The notes beneath the pieces were generated by a model. That model saw nothing but the letters and a program-made list of their open reading frames with translations. It made no database searches and was not told the DNA's origin. A stretch of 64,000 nucleotides of DNA from Heliocidaris tuberculata (Eukaryota > Echinodermata > Echinoidea > Camarodonta > Echinometridae), in NCBI GenBank assembly GCA_025618425.1, contig CM046838.1, positions 13,416,010-13,480,009 of the forward strand, in the 5' to 3' direction. Positions 1 to 12,600 of the stretch are shown here, one piece after another. The position numbers were made by a program, and so were the translations under genes. How positions within the stretch are numbered: position 1 is the first letter of the stretch; the number at the start of each line of letters is the position of its first letter.

Positions 1-23
1 CTCTGCCTCTCAGCAATTTCATA

Positions 24-410
24 ATGGTAGTGATAATGTTGATGGTGATTATGACCATTACCAAGAAGATACTGACGATGATGATGATTATGATGGTGGT
101 GGTTGTAATAGTGATGATGGGGATGATGATCATCATGACAAAGATGATGACTGTGGAAATCAGCATGCTAATGATGAAGCCTGGTGGTGATGGTGATTTT
201 GTAGATGAATGATGATGATAGTGATGGTGATTTTGTAGATGAATGATACTTCAGCGATGGTGATGAGGATGATTGCAGTTGTTATGATTATAAAGATAAT
301 AGTGGTTTTGGTAGTGATGATGATGATGGAAATGATGAAAGTGATGATAATTTTGATGATCAGGGATGATGATGATAATCGTGAAGAAGATACCATATTG
401 ATCATGTTAA
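24..410. repeat. GAT/GATG-rich microsatellite
   Basis: Imperfect GAT, GATG and GATGGT repeats run through the segment. Open frames on both strands are low-complexity runs of Met, Ile, Asp or His produced by the repeat, so no gene is called. Confidence 0.85.
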
Positions 411-691
411 TTATCAAAATTTGGGAAGGTGAATCAGTGGACTTCGCACCGATCTACACTGGGTGCACGCATACAGGGTTTTACAAACAAAATAATTAAA
501 TATGTCCAGAACTAGACTAGGATGACAGCGATAGAGGTGATGTGATGATGTTGATGGTGGTACGTGCGTTCAATGAGGACAATTGTTTTGATGATAAGGA
601 TAATGATAACAATGATGACAGTGATTATACTGATTATAGTAATGGATTTGAAAGTGATCATCAGTAACTATTTATCACATATTATATAGAG

Positions 692-850
692 CAGTGGCAA
701 ATCTACATAGGGGAAAAACTGGCCCGTGCCCCCTCTTTTGAAACCCAACTGGCATACCTTAAGTACACAATGAAAAAAAAATTGCCCCCTTAATTGTGTA
801 CTTTTCTGGCTCTGTGCCCCTTCTTTTACAAAATCCTGGATTCGCCCCTG
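692..850. mobile_element. hAT-like MITE (159 bp)
   Basis: Starts CAGTGGCAAATCTACA and ends with the imperfect inverse GGATTCGCCCCTG. The 8 bases outside the ends are ATATAGAG and ATATAGAA, a 7/8 match to an 8-bp target-site duplication. CAG-type termini plus an 8-bp duplication are hAT characteristics. No coding capacity. Confidence 0.6.
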
Positions 851-1922
851 ATATAGAACAGTGGTGCAGCATTGAGGCAGCACCAGTGTCATGGGGGGGG
901 GGGGGGGGGGAGGTGAGCACCAGACATTTTTGGTGGATGAAATGTCACATAACAAGGCCATAGTGTGAGGAGATGATGTGAGAGGGGACATATTGTCTTC
1001 TTATCACACGGCCTATCCCCTGTCCTTTTCTTTCTTTCTGCTATATTTTTCTCTTTCCGGCTCATCTCTTTCCCTTTTTGATGGCCCCCTCCCCCTACTC
1101 CCCCCCCCCCCTTCGAGGTAGCTACCCCACTGATGTACAGTCTCTAATCTGGGGAGTAGCTTAATAAAACTTGCAATCAATATAGTTGTGACTTTAATTA
1201 GGATCAAATAAAAAGATTACAAACATGTGCATAGAGGCAAATAAAAAAAAAAAAGAATGGAATGTTGTTATTGTTATCATTTAGAAAATCCTGTTAATAA
1301 TTAGATAATACTTTGCCAGGCAGCAAAATATGGTACTGCTGAATGTGCTGATAACATTGTGGGCATCAACCAATTTTCATTCCTTAAAGAATCCTTAGAA
1401 CACTTAATTGATTTATTGATTGCATTTAGTATTAGTATTTATTATCATTTTTTTTAAATGGCAGATCCAGACAAATTAGCATAGCGCATACTAATTATAG
1501 CCCCATGTCTGTAATAAGATCCAGTCATTTTTGGTGATTCCCCCTCGACCAGTGTAAAAAACAAAATTTCTTTCGCAAGGGCTACTTTGAAGTCCACCTA
1601 TTGTGTTAAGAGATTTTAATGCACTATGACCCATGGGCAGAAATATTATTTGACAGTGGCTCTTTTTTCTTTTACGATGGCTTTTTCAAGAGTTTCGGGG
1701 GCTAATCGCCCTTAGCCCCCACTTATTTTTTTTCACTGCCCTCGACCCATACCAAAAATGATGTAATTGTTAAAAAATATTCATATAAAATCAGTGGTAA
1801 TATTTGAACACCTTTTTTGATATGTGCCTAAAGAAGGATAATTACTGGCTCAGATCTCCATGAGAGAGCAGGAGTTGGTCCCAGTGAGATTTTATGCGGA
1901 TAGCAGCACAAGAAACCTCATT

Positions 1923-2765
1923 CAGTGGCGGCACCAGGATTTTTAAAGTGGGGGGGGGGGGCAAATGGGGGGCAAAAGAAAATGTTGGGGGGGGGGCAAG
2001 GGCGGACAAAAAAAATTTTGACACTTTTTGTAGTGAAAATGTACAGAATATTCGGCTATAAACCTACCCAGATATGAGGACGTTTTGAGCATCTAGCTGA
2101 ACTGCCCGATTATAAAGAGGTGTTAGTTACATACTGCGAGCGAGCGAAGCGAGCGAGCAAAAATTTTGACATTTTTCGTAGTAAAAATGTACAGAAATTA
2201 CATATTCCGCTATAAAACTACCCCAATATGCATGAGGACATTTGAGCATCTTGCTGCCCGATTATGAGGTGGTAGTTATTTATTGCGAACACTTTTTGTC
2301 GTGAAAATGTACAGAAATTATATTCGGCTATGAAACTACCCAGATATGAGGACATTTGAGCATCTTGCTGCCTGATAATAAGGTGGTAGTTATACATTGC
2401 GAACGGGCCAAAATTTTGAAACTTTTTGTGGTGAAAATGTACAGAAATGATTATTTGGCTATAAAACTACCCCAATATGAGGATATTTACACGAGCTGAG
2501 CGAACAAATTTGCCCCATGCCCCCCCCCCCCCCACCTTGATGCCGCCACTGCTTTCCAAGTTTCCGTTTTCTTTCTTTTTCCTTCTTTTCTCCATTCCTT
2601 TTTCACTTTTTTCTTTCCTTTTTTCTTTTTCATTTTCCACCCTTTTATTTTTTTTCACTCCGAAAATTATTGGGGGGGCAACTGGGGGGGGGGGCAAAGC
2701 TTCTGACTGGGGGGGGGGGGCAAATGCCCCCCCATGCGCTATGCCCCCCCTTGGTGCCGCCACTG
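1923..2765. mobile_element. hAT-like non-autonomous element with internal tandem repeats
   Basis: The ends are perfect inverted repeats CAGTGGCGGCACCA and TGGTGCCGCCACTG, flanked on both sides by ACCTCATT (1915-1922 and 2766-2773), a perfect 8-bp target-site duplication typical of hAT transposons. Inside are poly-G/poly-C blocks and about four degenerate repeats of roughly 125 bp. Open frames on both strands in the 3' half arise from homopolymer tracts; no transposase is present. Confidence 0.85.
2004..2500. repeat. Degenerate ~125-bp tandem repeats inside the hAT-like element
   Basis: About four copies share the blocks AAAATTTTGACACTTTTTG, GAAAATGTACAGAA and ATATGAGGACATTTTGAGC. Spacing varies by small indels. 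Related blocks in reverse orientation occur near 54310-54420. Confidence 0.7.
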
Positions 2766-2993
2766 ACCTCATTACCACACTAGCTTGTTTGTGGGTAGTC
2801 AGTTGCAGCCCCTGTAAAGAGAAAAAATCTTTAAAATGCCCTTCATATTTCAGGAAGTCAAGGAAATTATATGAACTATTCAAGACACAAGTTTGAATGT
2901 TGCCTTTGCTAGCACTTATTTTTCGTGATTTTTAAGTTCTCATTTTTTAAACACATGAGCCTATGGGGAAATAATTACTGGTGTGCGACCTAT

Positions 2994-3020
2994 ATCTCTA
3001 TGCGAATTAGCATAGAGATC
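2994..3020. repeat. Short perfect palindrome upstream of TRPML exon 1
   Basis: ATCTCTATGC and GCATAGAGAT flank a short spacer. Fragments of the same word (GATCTCTATG) recur through 3050-3150. No function can be assigned; it lies about 400 bp upstream of the TRPML start codon. Confidence 0.5.
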
Positions 3021-3430
3021 TTATGTTCTAATGGGATCGAATAAGCCTAGATAGGATCTCTATGCGTTATGTTCTAATAAAGGATCTCTATGGAATTAGC
3101 ATTATATCATAGATCAGAGAGATCCTAGATATAAGATTATATCATAGGATCTTACAGGTATGTATTTTTTTAAATTTTATTTTATGTATAGCTGGCTCTG
3201 CTCGCTCTTATTGTTATGCTGCCCTCTATTGAGCGTACAGTGGACATAAAACATAGGAGGATCGGATAATATCGGAAGGCAGATCACATGATATTGACAA
3301 TCACGGGAATTAACCACAAACACCACCACGTCCACGATTTCTGTGTTTACGTTTGACCTTCCGTTTTAGATTCCATTGGTTAAGTTAAGTTGTGAAATTT
3401 ATCTCTTTTCCATCCTGATTGAAAAACTAG

Positions 3431-3665
3431 ATGAGGGCGTCCCGGGCGAGTTCGGTGAGAGAAGCAGAGCGACGTACCAAAAAAACTGTCATACATTCTG
3501 CAAACGGACGCTATCTTGAGGCCGAGGATACACCCGACTCACGTCGTTCCGTACGCCGGCAGGAGCGGCTTGGTTTGGGGGCGGAATCCACATCTGCTGC
3601 AGGGGCGTGTACTACTTGTGCACCCTCTGTTATAATTTCGTCACCTCCTAAACTTAACTGCACAG
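3431..3665 (+). CDS. TRPML exon 1 (candidate N-terminal coding exon)
   Basis: The ATG follows an in-frame TAG directly, so it is the first possible start in this frame. The exon encodes 78 basic, Ser-rich residues without a recognised domain and ends ACAG|GTATGT. It leaves one base (G) that joins the CC of the next exon to make GCC, keeping the frame open into the conserved part. CpG-rich compared with its surroundings. If this exon is only 5' UTR in some transcripts, translation could begin at ATG 8949 (614 aa). No homologous sequence is recognised, so confidence is moderate. Confidence 0.6.
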
Positions 3666-6600
3666 GTATGTTTTTGTCGCTAATATATCTATTGCTTTAT
3701 TAAGTATTGAGGCCTAATCCTGGAATAAGTCTCCTGGCGCTAATGCACTTTCGTATCCAGGCCAGCCCGCATCTACATGATCACATGAACATGTATCTAT
3801 CATGTCTATTCTATTTCTAGATTCTAGATGCCATACTACATTACTAGATCTAAAGTGTGAGTGTCCGTCCTACTCCTAGTCTAGACCCACTCACACTTAT
3901 GCGAGGTTATTGGAGATAACCTCGCACTAATAGATCGTGTACCTTCATACATGATTGATACAGTGAGCAATTGCCTCCCATAGGCAAGTGTGTGATATCT
4001 TGCCCACATGTGTGCAGGAGAGGAGCAAGATCACCGACCAAAAACAGCCTGAAAATTTCACTTGATCAAGATGATAAAGATCCTATCGAAGGATCTGGCA
4101 TGAAATTAGATATTCTATCATTCTAAAATGCAGAAGGAAGTATTTTCTCAAAATTTTGCAGATTACATGTTTTTACCTCTTCAATTTAGAAGTCGTGACA
4201 GGCCAAAATTGACACAGCCCCATATATAGTGAATAGTGATGGTCCCATGAGTGTCCTAGACCCTACATAATCTACATGTAAGCCACTTATACATGTACAA
4301 GCTTATCTGAAGATAAGCTTGTACTCCAGACAAGCTTTTACAGGTGAATATGCTTCAATAGCTTTTGTGTGTATCAGCGGGCTCTTTTCCAGTCTAGATC
4401 ATTCATACATGAGAGGAAAATAATTATTTAAAATTTCACTTTCAATTCTGAATCTCCGAATTTGTGGCACAGTAAGAGTTGATAAGTCTCTGAATCAGGT
4501 AATTTAGCAAATTTAAGAATATTAAATCTTGCTTAGAGTAATTTTGCTGTCTGTTTTTGACTGCTGCAACAGTGAATGTTGGACACAGTCCCACATAGGC
4601 AAGGTCCTATGAGTGCATGTAAGCACACCTCAAATATAATGAAGTTCCGTTCCAAATAATGAAAACTCTCTTTAGAATATCTGTTTAAAGAAGGCTTTCA
4701 TTATTTGGAATGGAATAAAGCAATATTAGAGGTGTGTTACATTGCTATGTACACTTTCTAAAACTCGAGATGCGGGCTGGATACGAAAGTGCACAGGTGC
4801 ATTAGTGCCAGTCTCCTCTCATTCAGTGTGTACGCAAACACTTACCTAGCCTGGAAGGCTCTTTGAAGAGTAAAAACCAAAAAAAAAGCCTGGTGCTTTT
4901 ATCTATAGATCTCAGCAACATAGTAGCCATTTTAGAATCTAAAGGACCGCTTGTAAATCAACTTTGTCATGAGCCACTCATACTCATAGCGACTTTATTA
5001 TACTTTGTGTGTAGACTCTAGGCAGTCATACACCTCAACACTTTCAAACACACACTGCCCAAAAGTCACCAACATTCACTCAAAATCAGCATTTAATTTA
5101 CAAATGCCGACACCAACATATCCTTGAAATACAATAAATTCAACTCACTGATGTTGGAAAAGATACATTGTAATTCCAAAAATGAAATCCGTAATATACT
5201 GTCAGTTCTGGTGAAACGGGGTATTGCAAGTCATTGTGTACATTTCCTGATCGCCGCGAGCGCCAACATCTCCCCCTAAAAAATTTGGTTGTTAAAAATT
5301 CGGTCCCTATGGTGCACACGCAAAAGTCCTGATTTTTCCTCGTGCGCGATCATAGAGATCGATGTGCGCACACGATACTGAGTTTTTTGTGGACAAAATT
5401 TTATTGGCCGAGTTTAGTCTAAAACATCGGCGGCATGAAAACAACATGCGATCTCGAAAAAAGTTTCTTCGGTTTTGAACATGATTTTGACATCTTCGGT
5501 ATACAGTGCTGAAGACGCCTGGTCAGAATGCGTGCGAGATTTGGGGGTCATGGGTTCAAAGGTCAAAGGTCACAGAAGGTGTTATATACACTGTACCTGT
5601 AAATAGAGTGTTATGGCAATAACTTGAATACAGTTTGACATTTTAACTTCAATGGTCTCTGCAGTCATTTCAGATATATATTGCAGTAACAATAATATTT
5701 TAGCTGATTTCTTAAGAGTGATATAATATTTTGTTACATTTTTCAATCAAAATTTAAAACAAATCAACATGAATGTGTGATATATTTCTGATCTGGCAAG
5801 GGTGGAGAGGCATAAATTTCGACTGCAAGCAGTCGAGAATTCATCTAGTTTACTATGCCTTCTTCTCTAGATTGTAATACAAGATTTAGCGTTACATCAG
5901 AATCATATTTATTAAAAATCTTGCACATTTCAATCATATCGCCTCAAGCCCTCCTGTAAGCTAAGGTAGGGATATTCGACTGTCTCAATCTTTGTGCTAG
6001 TCCGACCAGACGGCGTGCTTCGTACAGCATCTGACAAGGACCTACTAAACTTTCAATGCGACACCCCTCATTGTCGCTAAAAACAATGTACAAAATTAAT
6101 TGAAAATGTATGTTTTACTTCTAATTTTACGTTTTACTCACATTGATTGCTGGGATGGATTTTTTGAAGTTCAATCCCCAGCAAGCTGTCAGGCAATGTC
6201 CACAGGGTATAGAATTTCAACTTTTGACTGCCAAAACCTGACCATCGCTGAACTAATTCAAAATACTAGTTACGCACGGGTGTGACCTTTCAAAGTGCAG
6301 CGATTACATTCAGGGTCACTTCTGCCATACAGTAGCTCAGCTACCGTTGGCAGACGATGCAATAAATCATCGTTTTTTGGTAAGTTGTAAGTTGTTAAAC
6401 TAAATTTAACTTAATGATTGTAATCAATCAATAGTTGAACTTTTATTTAGTTTAATTTTTAGTTCAAAACTATTTGTAATTTCAGCGAAAAGCATGTAGT
6501 CACACTTTGTCATCGCAGTTCCCAACGCTAGAAAACTGCCGACTTGTACAGCGCTGTCGCATGTTATTGAAGTGGAATGATGTCACCATAGCGTCGCAAT

Positions 6601-9600
6601 AAACCAATACTGTACGGGGTGAATGAGGGGTGACATATTTCACAATAACGCCAGTATTGACATACATGTAAGAGTCGATCAACTATCATGACTATAGTGT
6701 TCCTTGGAATATTGAGAGCAGATTGAAAATCCCAGCAGACATTTGCCCTTGGGCTTGCCCTTGGGTCTTGAGTGTGTCATTAGACGCACTCACCTGCATT
6801 ACTACACTTTGTGTGTATACTCTTGGACGGTCATACACCTCAACACTTTCAAACACCACTACACAAAAGTCACCAACATTCGCTCAAAATCAGCATTTAA
6901 TTTACAAATTTACCGACACCAATATATCCATGAAATACGATAAATTCAACTCACGATGTTGGAAAAGATAAATTCCAAAAATGGAATCTGTATACTGTCA
7001 ATTCTGGCAAAACAGATTATCAGGGTCATTGTGTGCATTTCCTGACATCTGACATCTCCCCCCCCCCCCAAATTTGGTCCCTATCGGCTATCTCTCTCTT
7101 GCATCCTTCCTCCGCTAAGGTTGGAGATCGTCTGCACTTTGAGTCTGCCGAAGTTCATTACACTGTAAGTGGCTTTCTATGGGTCATTGGAGTATTCAAC
7201 TGTTGCTAAGAAGATTTTGACGAGTTGTGTGAAGATTACGTATGAAATAGAGGATAAAATGCTCTATTTCGCCAGCTTCTCAAGAAGGGTGAAAAAATAT
7301 TTCACTTCATCTTACAAATAATATGGTTTAAGACACTTCCCCACCCTCCATTGTATTTGTATCTATTCTCTCTGTTTCTTCTCTCTGCCTCTTCGTGAAT
7401 ATTTCTCTTTTCCGTATAACTCGCATGTTGCACCTCCATTCTCCCCCTCTTTTTCCTCTTTCCCCTTCTTTTTCTTTTCCTTTTTTCCTCCCGTTTTTTC
7501 CCTCCAATCAAGCTCAGCGGTCTCTTTCTTTTTTTGTATGTAGTTATTTTCTTTAAATTGAAATGAATGGAATTGAAGTGTATGCAGCTGAGCTTTGGCA
7601 CTATTGTTCATGTGTCCATAAGGGAGAAAGAGGACCGACTCCAAGAACAGCTCAGGGACCAATTCAATGTACTGCGCAAACTGCTTGGTGTTGCTGTTTA
7701 ACGAGGTCTTGTCGCACAGATGTAAGGGCTGGGCAAGGTGCAACAAGGTGCTCAACATCTTCTCGCTCTAGAGACACAGTCGGCAGCAGTTATCAGCTGC
7801 CTTCCCGATCCTGACAAGCCTGGCTTGGGTCAGGCAGACATTACAGGAGAGCTGGGCTTGGATGGTGATGGCTGGCCTCAAGCTCAGGTTGGCTATATGC
7901 CCAGGATCAGGATACAGGTCCTTGGCCTTTGGTTAAGGTCTTCTGGTCCAGAGGGATAATGAAGTCTTGGTGAGGGCATCACACTGCCTGGCCTCAGAAA
8001 CCTTTACCACAGCTGACTGCACCATGCACTTCCATAGCTTGTAGTGGGGGGGGGGGGGGGGGGGGGGTCTTATTACAAGCTCGTCTAGAGGGGGAAGGGT
8101 ATGTACATGTACATGTAGCAGGGTTGGGGATGGGTGTGTCGTTGCTATCTTTGACAGCATGACAGCATGCCGATGTATAGCGGCTGGTTTATGGACTTGT
8201 AGATTTCAATGACCAGGTCTGGGGCTTTTCCTGTAAGTGTGCAAGATCTTCCCTGCTGGAATCCAAATTGAAGTGGGTCTGGAATTTGGTGTTCTTGTAG
8301 GTGTTGGGTGGGTTTAGGTTTGACTAGCAGTTCAAGCAGCTTTCCCAGGACAGGGGTCAGCATGATGCCCCTGTAGTTTCCTAGTACTGATGGATCCTTG
8401 TCACTGCCTTTGTGAAGAGGGATCACAAGACCATCTCTGTGGCTAGGTAGAATGTGCTTCAAATGAACCATCCTGTTCATCAGGATAAGGATGAGAGTCC
8501 TTGTGGTGCAGCCACTCTTAAAAGTCGCGATTTTCCTTGTGATCGTAGAGATCAATGTGCAAGTGCAATACCGAGTTTCTTTGTGGACACAATTTTATTG
8601 GCCGAGTTTAGCCTAAAACATTGGCGGAATGAAAGCAACATGCGTTGGCAAAAAAAAAAGAAAATATGAATCTAGCTTGTTAATTAGTTTTCATCCATGT
8701 GTATAATATTGGTTAATGATTTCTGCACGCTTCTTTCTTAAAATAAATATTTTTTCTTGTCCAGAAAACCGATCCACTGTGCACATTGTAAACAAATGAG
8801 TATCTATTTAAGTTTATTATAAGCAACCCCTTAACCAGAATCCAAAATTATCCGCAACATCATCAACAGTTGATCAAATTTTTGTCTTCAACGTGCATGC
8901 AAATCATAATCGAGCTGTATGATGTATTCATTATCCACAGCCCCAATCATGAACACCTTAGCAGCACAGACAGCCTGTGGAGGGGGCAGCTCCAGATCCA
9001 TCAACAGAATCGGCCAATGTGAGTGTAACCATGACAACTATGGCAACATCCAGAATGATGACTGCATGGGGAGCTCACCAACATGTCTGGAAGAGGATGA
9101 TGTCTTTGGCTCATCACTAGGAACACTGAGGAGTAAGCAGGAGATGCGCTGGGAGTTGAGGTACTTCTTCATGAATCCTTATCTCAAGTACAAGAAGCGA
9201 GGTCGCAAGCCCTGGAAGCTAGGCATCCAACTCCTCAAGATCATCTTTGTTACCATCCAGGTAAATGTATTTCCTCTTCCAATGGCATAACTGTGAGGGA
9301 GGCACGTTGAATGGTGGGGGGGAAAAAAAAAAAAAAGAGAGAGAGAAAAGGAAAGGGAGAGGGGGGGGGGGGGGGGCTAGGACAAGAAGAAATAAAGAAA
9401 AGATGATAGGATTCACTCCAATGTCCCCCTCTCCCCCCCCCCCCCCCCCAAATCGGTGGCCTTTTTTATCACTGAGTAAAACAGTGACCCCTCAATGGCT
9501 GGACCCACACAATCCTCTACTACACTCACAGGCCCAAACCAGTTTGGGACTGTCAAACATTCACTGCTGCACTAGTGTAAATGGAACACCAGAATCAATG

Positions 9601-12600
9601 TAAGCAGGATTTAATTTACTTAAAATACAAGTGCTAGATTACCTAACTGGGCGTTGTGGCGTGCGCCTGTAATTCGGCTAACAGTGGAAGTTATAAACTG
9701 ATTCAGCGGACCCAGGTTCGAAACTGAGTCACGTCTTTCGGATGGTGACGTTAAAGGTCGGTCCCCAGACGTAAATAATCATATCTGATTGATACACGTC
9801 TGTAAAAACCCAATTACACACACACACACACCTAATTCAAGGACTCTTCACCTATACTCTGCTACGAATTTCGGGTTTTCAAAATGAAAAAGAAGTATTT
9901 AAATACATGTAATTACTTTCCCTATTCTCATGTATGATCTACCTTGGACTGATCCAGGCTAATGCATACAAAATCTATTGTAGGAATTCAGACAGATACA
10001 GCTATTCAGCTTAAAGGTTACTTTAATTAACCTTGTACATTGCTCTACCACTACTTGTATGTAACATGTTGCTGTAACTGTTAATGTTTCATAAAACTTG
10101 CAATCAGTAACAAGTGACAACATTTTATTACAAATTTGCTCTCAGCCAATCAAATGCAGTGTTTTTACTCAGTAATATTGTAAACTTATCATTGATACCA
10201 TGTTATATGAAACAGGGCTGTGGTACTATTTTATTATTTTTTTTTTGGGGGGGGGGATGGGGTGTGGTGGGGGAGTTTTCAACACTGAAAGGTTTATTAT
10301 TAGAAAGGTGGAAAATGATATGTGTTGTATGTACATGAAGATGTATGGTTATGATCTCATGTGAAGTGTTTGAATTAACCTCTAAACATTTTACATTTTT
10401 ACATTTTTCAGTGCAGTATACATGTACATTTTGTACTTATACAGCATGCAATTCAGCATGACATTAGGTTCAAGTTAAGATATTGGTGTAGTGTGCAGAA
10501 TCAAAATTTGTTCCAAAGTGTCATATGAAAGCAGTTCAGGAGAAATAATTAAATGTGAGATTGCTAAGTACTACATGATAATTTTATTCATGAAGATGTA
10601 GATGTACTTTGGATAATGGATGGTTATGATGATTATGATCTCATGTGAAGTGTTTGAATTAAAAAGAATGAAGAAACTTGCACTTTTGTTCTCGATACTT
10701 GAACATGCTCTTGAATGAATTGAATTATACGTAAGTGCATCCTATACCTGTAAGGACATAAAGGTGACCTAAGGCTTGCAGTAAACAGATAATAAATGCT
10801 TTCAGTTTTGTAAGCAAAGAGTATACAGGGTTGTACATGTACATTAGATGGGAGATCTAGATAAGGGAAACAAAACTCTTTGGATTGTACAATTTATAGA
10901 AAGTGAAACACAGTCCAGTTTTGCAAATGATTTATTTTTTAATAGTCAAGTTCCTTTTTATTTGTTTAGATTTTACAATTTTATTCAAAAACCAAAACAG
11001 TTGATACATAGTGACACATACTTGGAGTACATGTACTTCTGTTCATGTATGGGAGTGGATCCTATTTCCGAACACTTTTCAGAAAATCAACGATAGCAAA
11101 AATAAAATATCAAACGAATATCTGTCAAACTTACATACATGTAATGAATGCTTAAAGTCCTACAGAAAAAGAAGTTAGTGGAATTTGAAAAAGACAGCTT
11201 ATTTTTAATACGATATTCCCTTCCGAGCGAACCCCTTCCCAACGACGTGGCGTTTTGGTCCCTTAAAGGTAACAGATAGTTTTGGGAAGCTCTCAAAAAC
11301 TTTTCGTGAGATTTCTTTGATTTTACTTAATAAATAGCAGGGTACTAACATAACTAAGATGCTGTGAAGTTTTTTCCTCCTCAAGTAAAATATTTATCGA
11401 ATGAGAGGTGAAAAGTAATAAAAATCCCTGGCCCAAAAAAGAGGGGATGTACATGTAAATTCAAACAACGGCCACACACATTACGCACATGGGGATTGCT
11501 GTGTGTTATAGAATACGCTACACACAGTGCAAAGCGCTAGGTTTATTGTGCGGGGAACCTTCGGGTGGATATGGTCCTAGCGTGAGGCAGTGAAAAGCTG
11601 TTACCAAGCGCTTCTTACAGATATTTACACTAAAATTTGTTCGAAATCGTGAATGGAATGTTAAATGATCTCGTACATGTGTCTTATGATAAAAGGAGAA
11701 TAGTATGTGACTATTGTTTTTAATAGTGTGGAGAACATACATGTACGCGTAATCCCACGCGTATGAAAACCATTTTAGGTGCTTAACTGTAGGCTTTCGG
11801 TAATACAATGCATGACTACATGTATACATGTATGCTTTATCCTCTTGAAACTGAGCAAAGATTTATATTTTGTATTGTGAATATTCCAAAAGTGTGTTGA
11901 ACCTGGCTTCGAAGTTCATGCCAAAAAAAGTTTTATCCTATACATGTATGCCCAATGAAAGGCGGTTCATTGTGTTCTACAGGAAGGAGATGTGAACACT
12001 TCCATGGTTGAAGTCAGAATACATGTACATGTACATACACATTTTCTGGATTGGTAATCCCTGTGTTAAAGGGGCAGAACATCCTAATGACAAGTTTGAA
12101 TTAATAAAAGCAGAAAAAAGTGGATAAAGGAATTGTAATTTTGATGAAAAACAAAATGTCAATTCTGTAATTACCCTGGCAAACAGCTGACTGGATTGAT
12201 TAATACATGTAGCATTGGTACTATTTTTCTCCCACAAAATATCCCTATTTTTGGTTGCTGTTGAAGGAATTAGGAATAGATCCATTTCATTGATGAGGGT
12301 GTGTCAAAGTGTTCTTTTAATCAATTGATTGGAAAGAATAATCCCTAAGGCTTCAGAAACTGTGGCCTAATGGCTAGTCTTGTATTTTTAGGATTGAGAT
12401 TTGAAAACAAGATGTACATGTACATGTACATGTAAGCAGAGGAGTGCCAGTTAAAGATAATGAGATGTCCTGGCTCTGTTCATGAAGATACATGTAGTTT
12501 CATTCTTTCAAGCAAGAATTACAAAAAGCAAGAATTACAACAGAACAAAGTGTAAGGATGAATTATGTATTTATGTTGTGTTTAAACTACAGATCTAAAA

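Noticed and set aside
24..499. Several 60-86 aa open frames on both strands
   Set aside because: Produced by the GAT microsatellite; composition is almost only Met, Ile, Asp, Val or His.
2467..2896. Overlapping 138-139 aa open frames on opposite strands
   Set aside because: They lie in the poly-G/C and T-rich interior of the hAT-like element; low-complexity translations, no domain.
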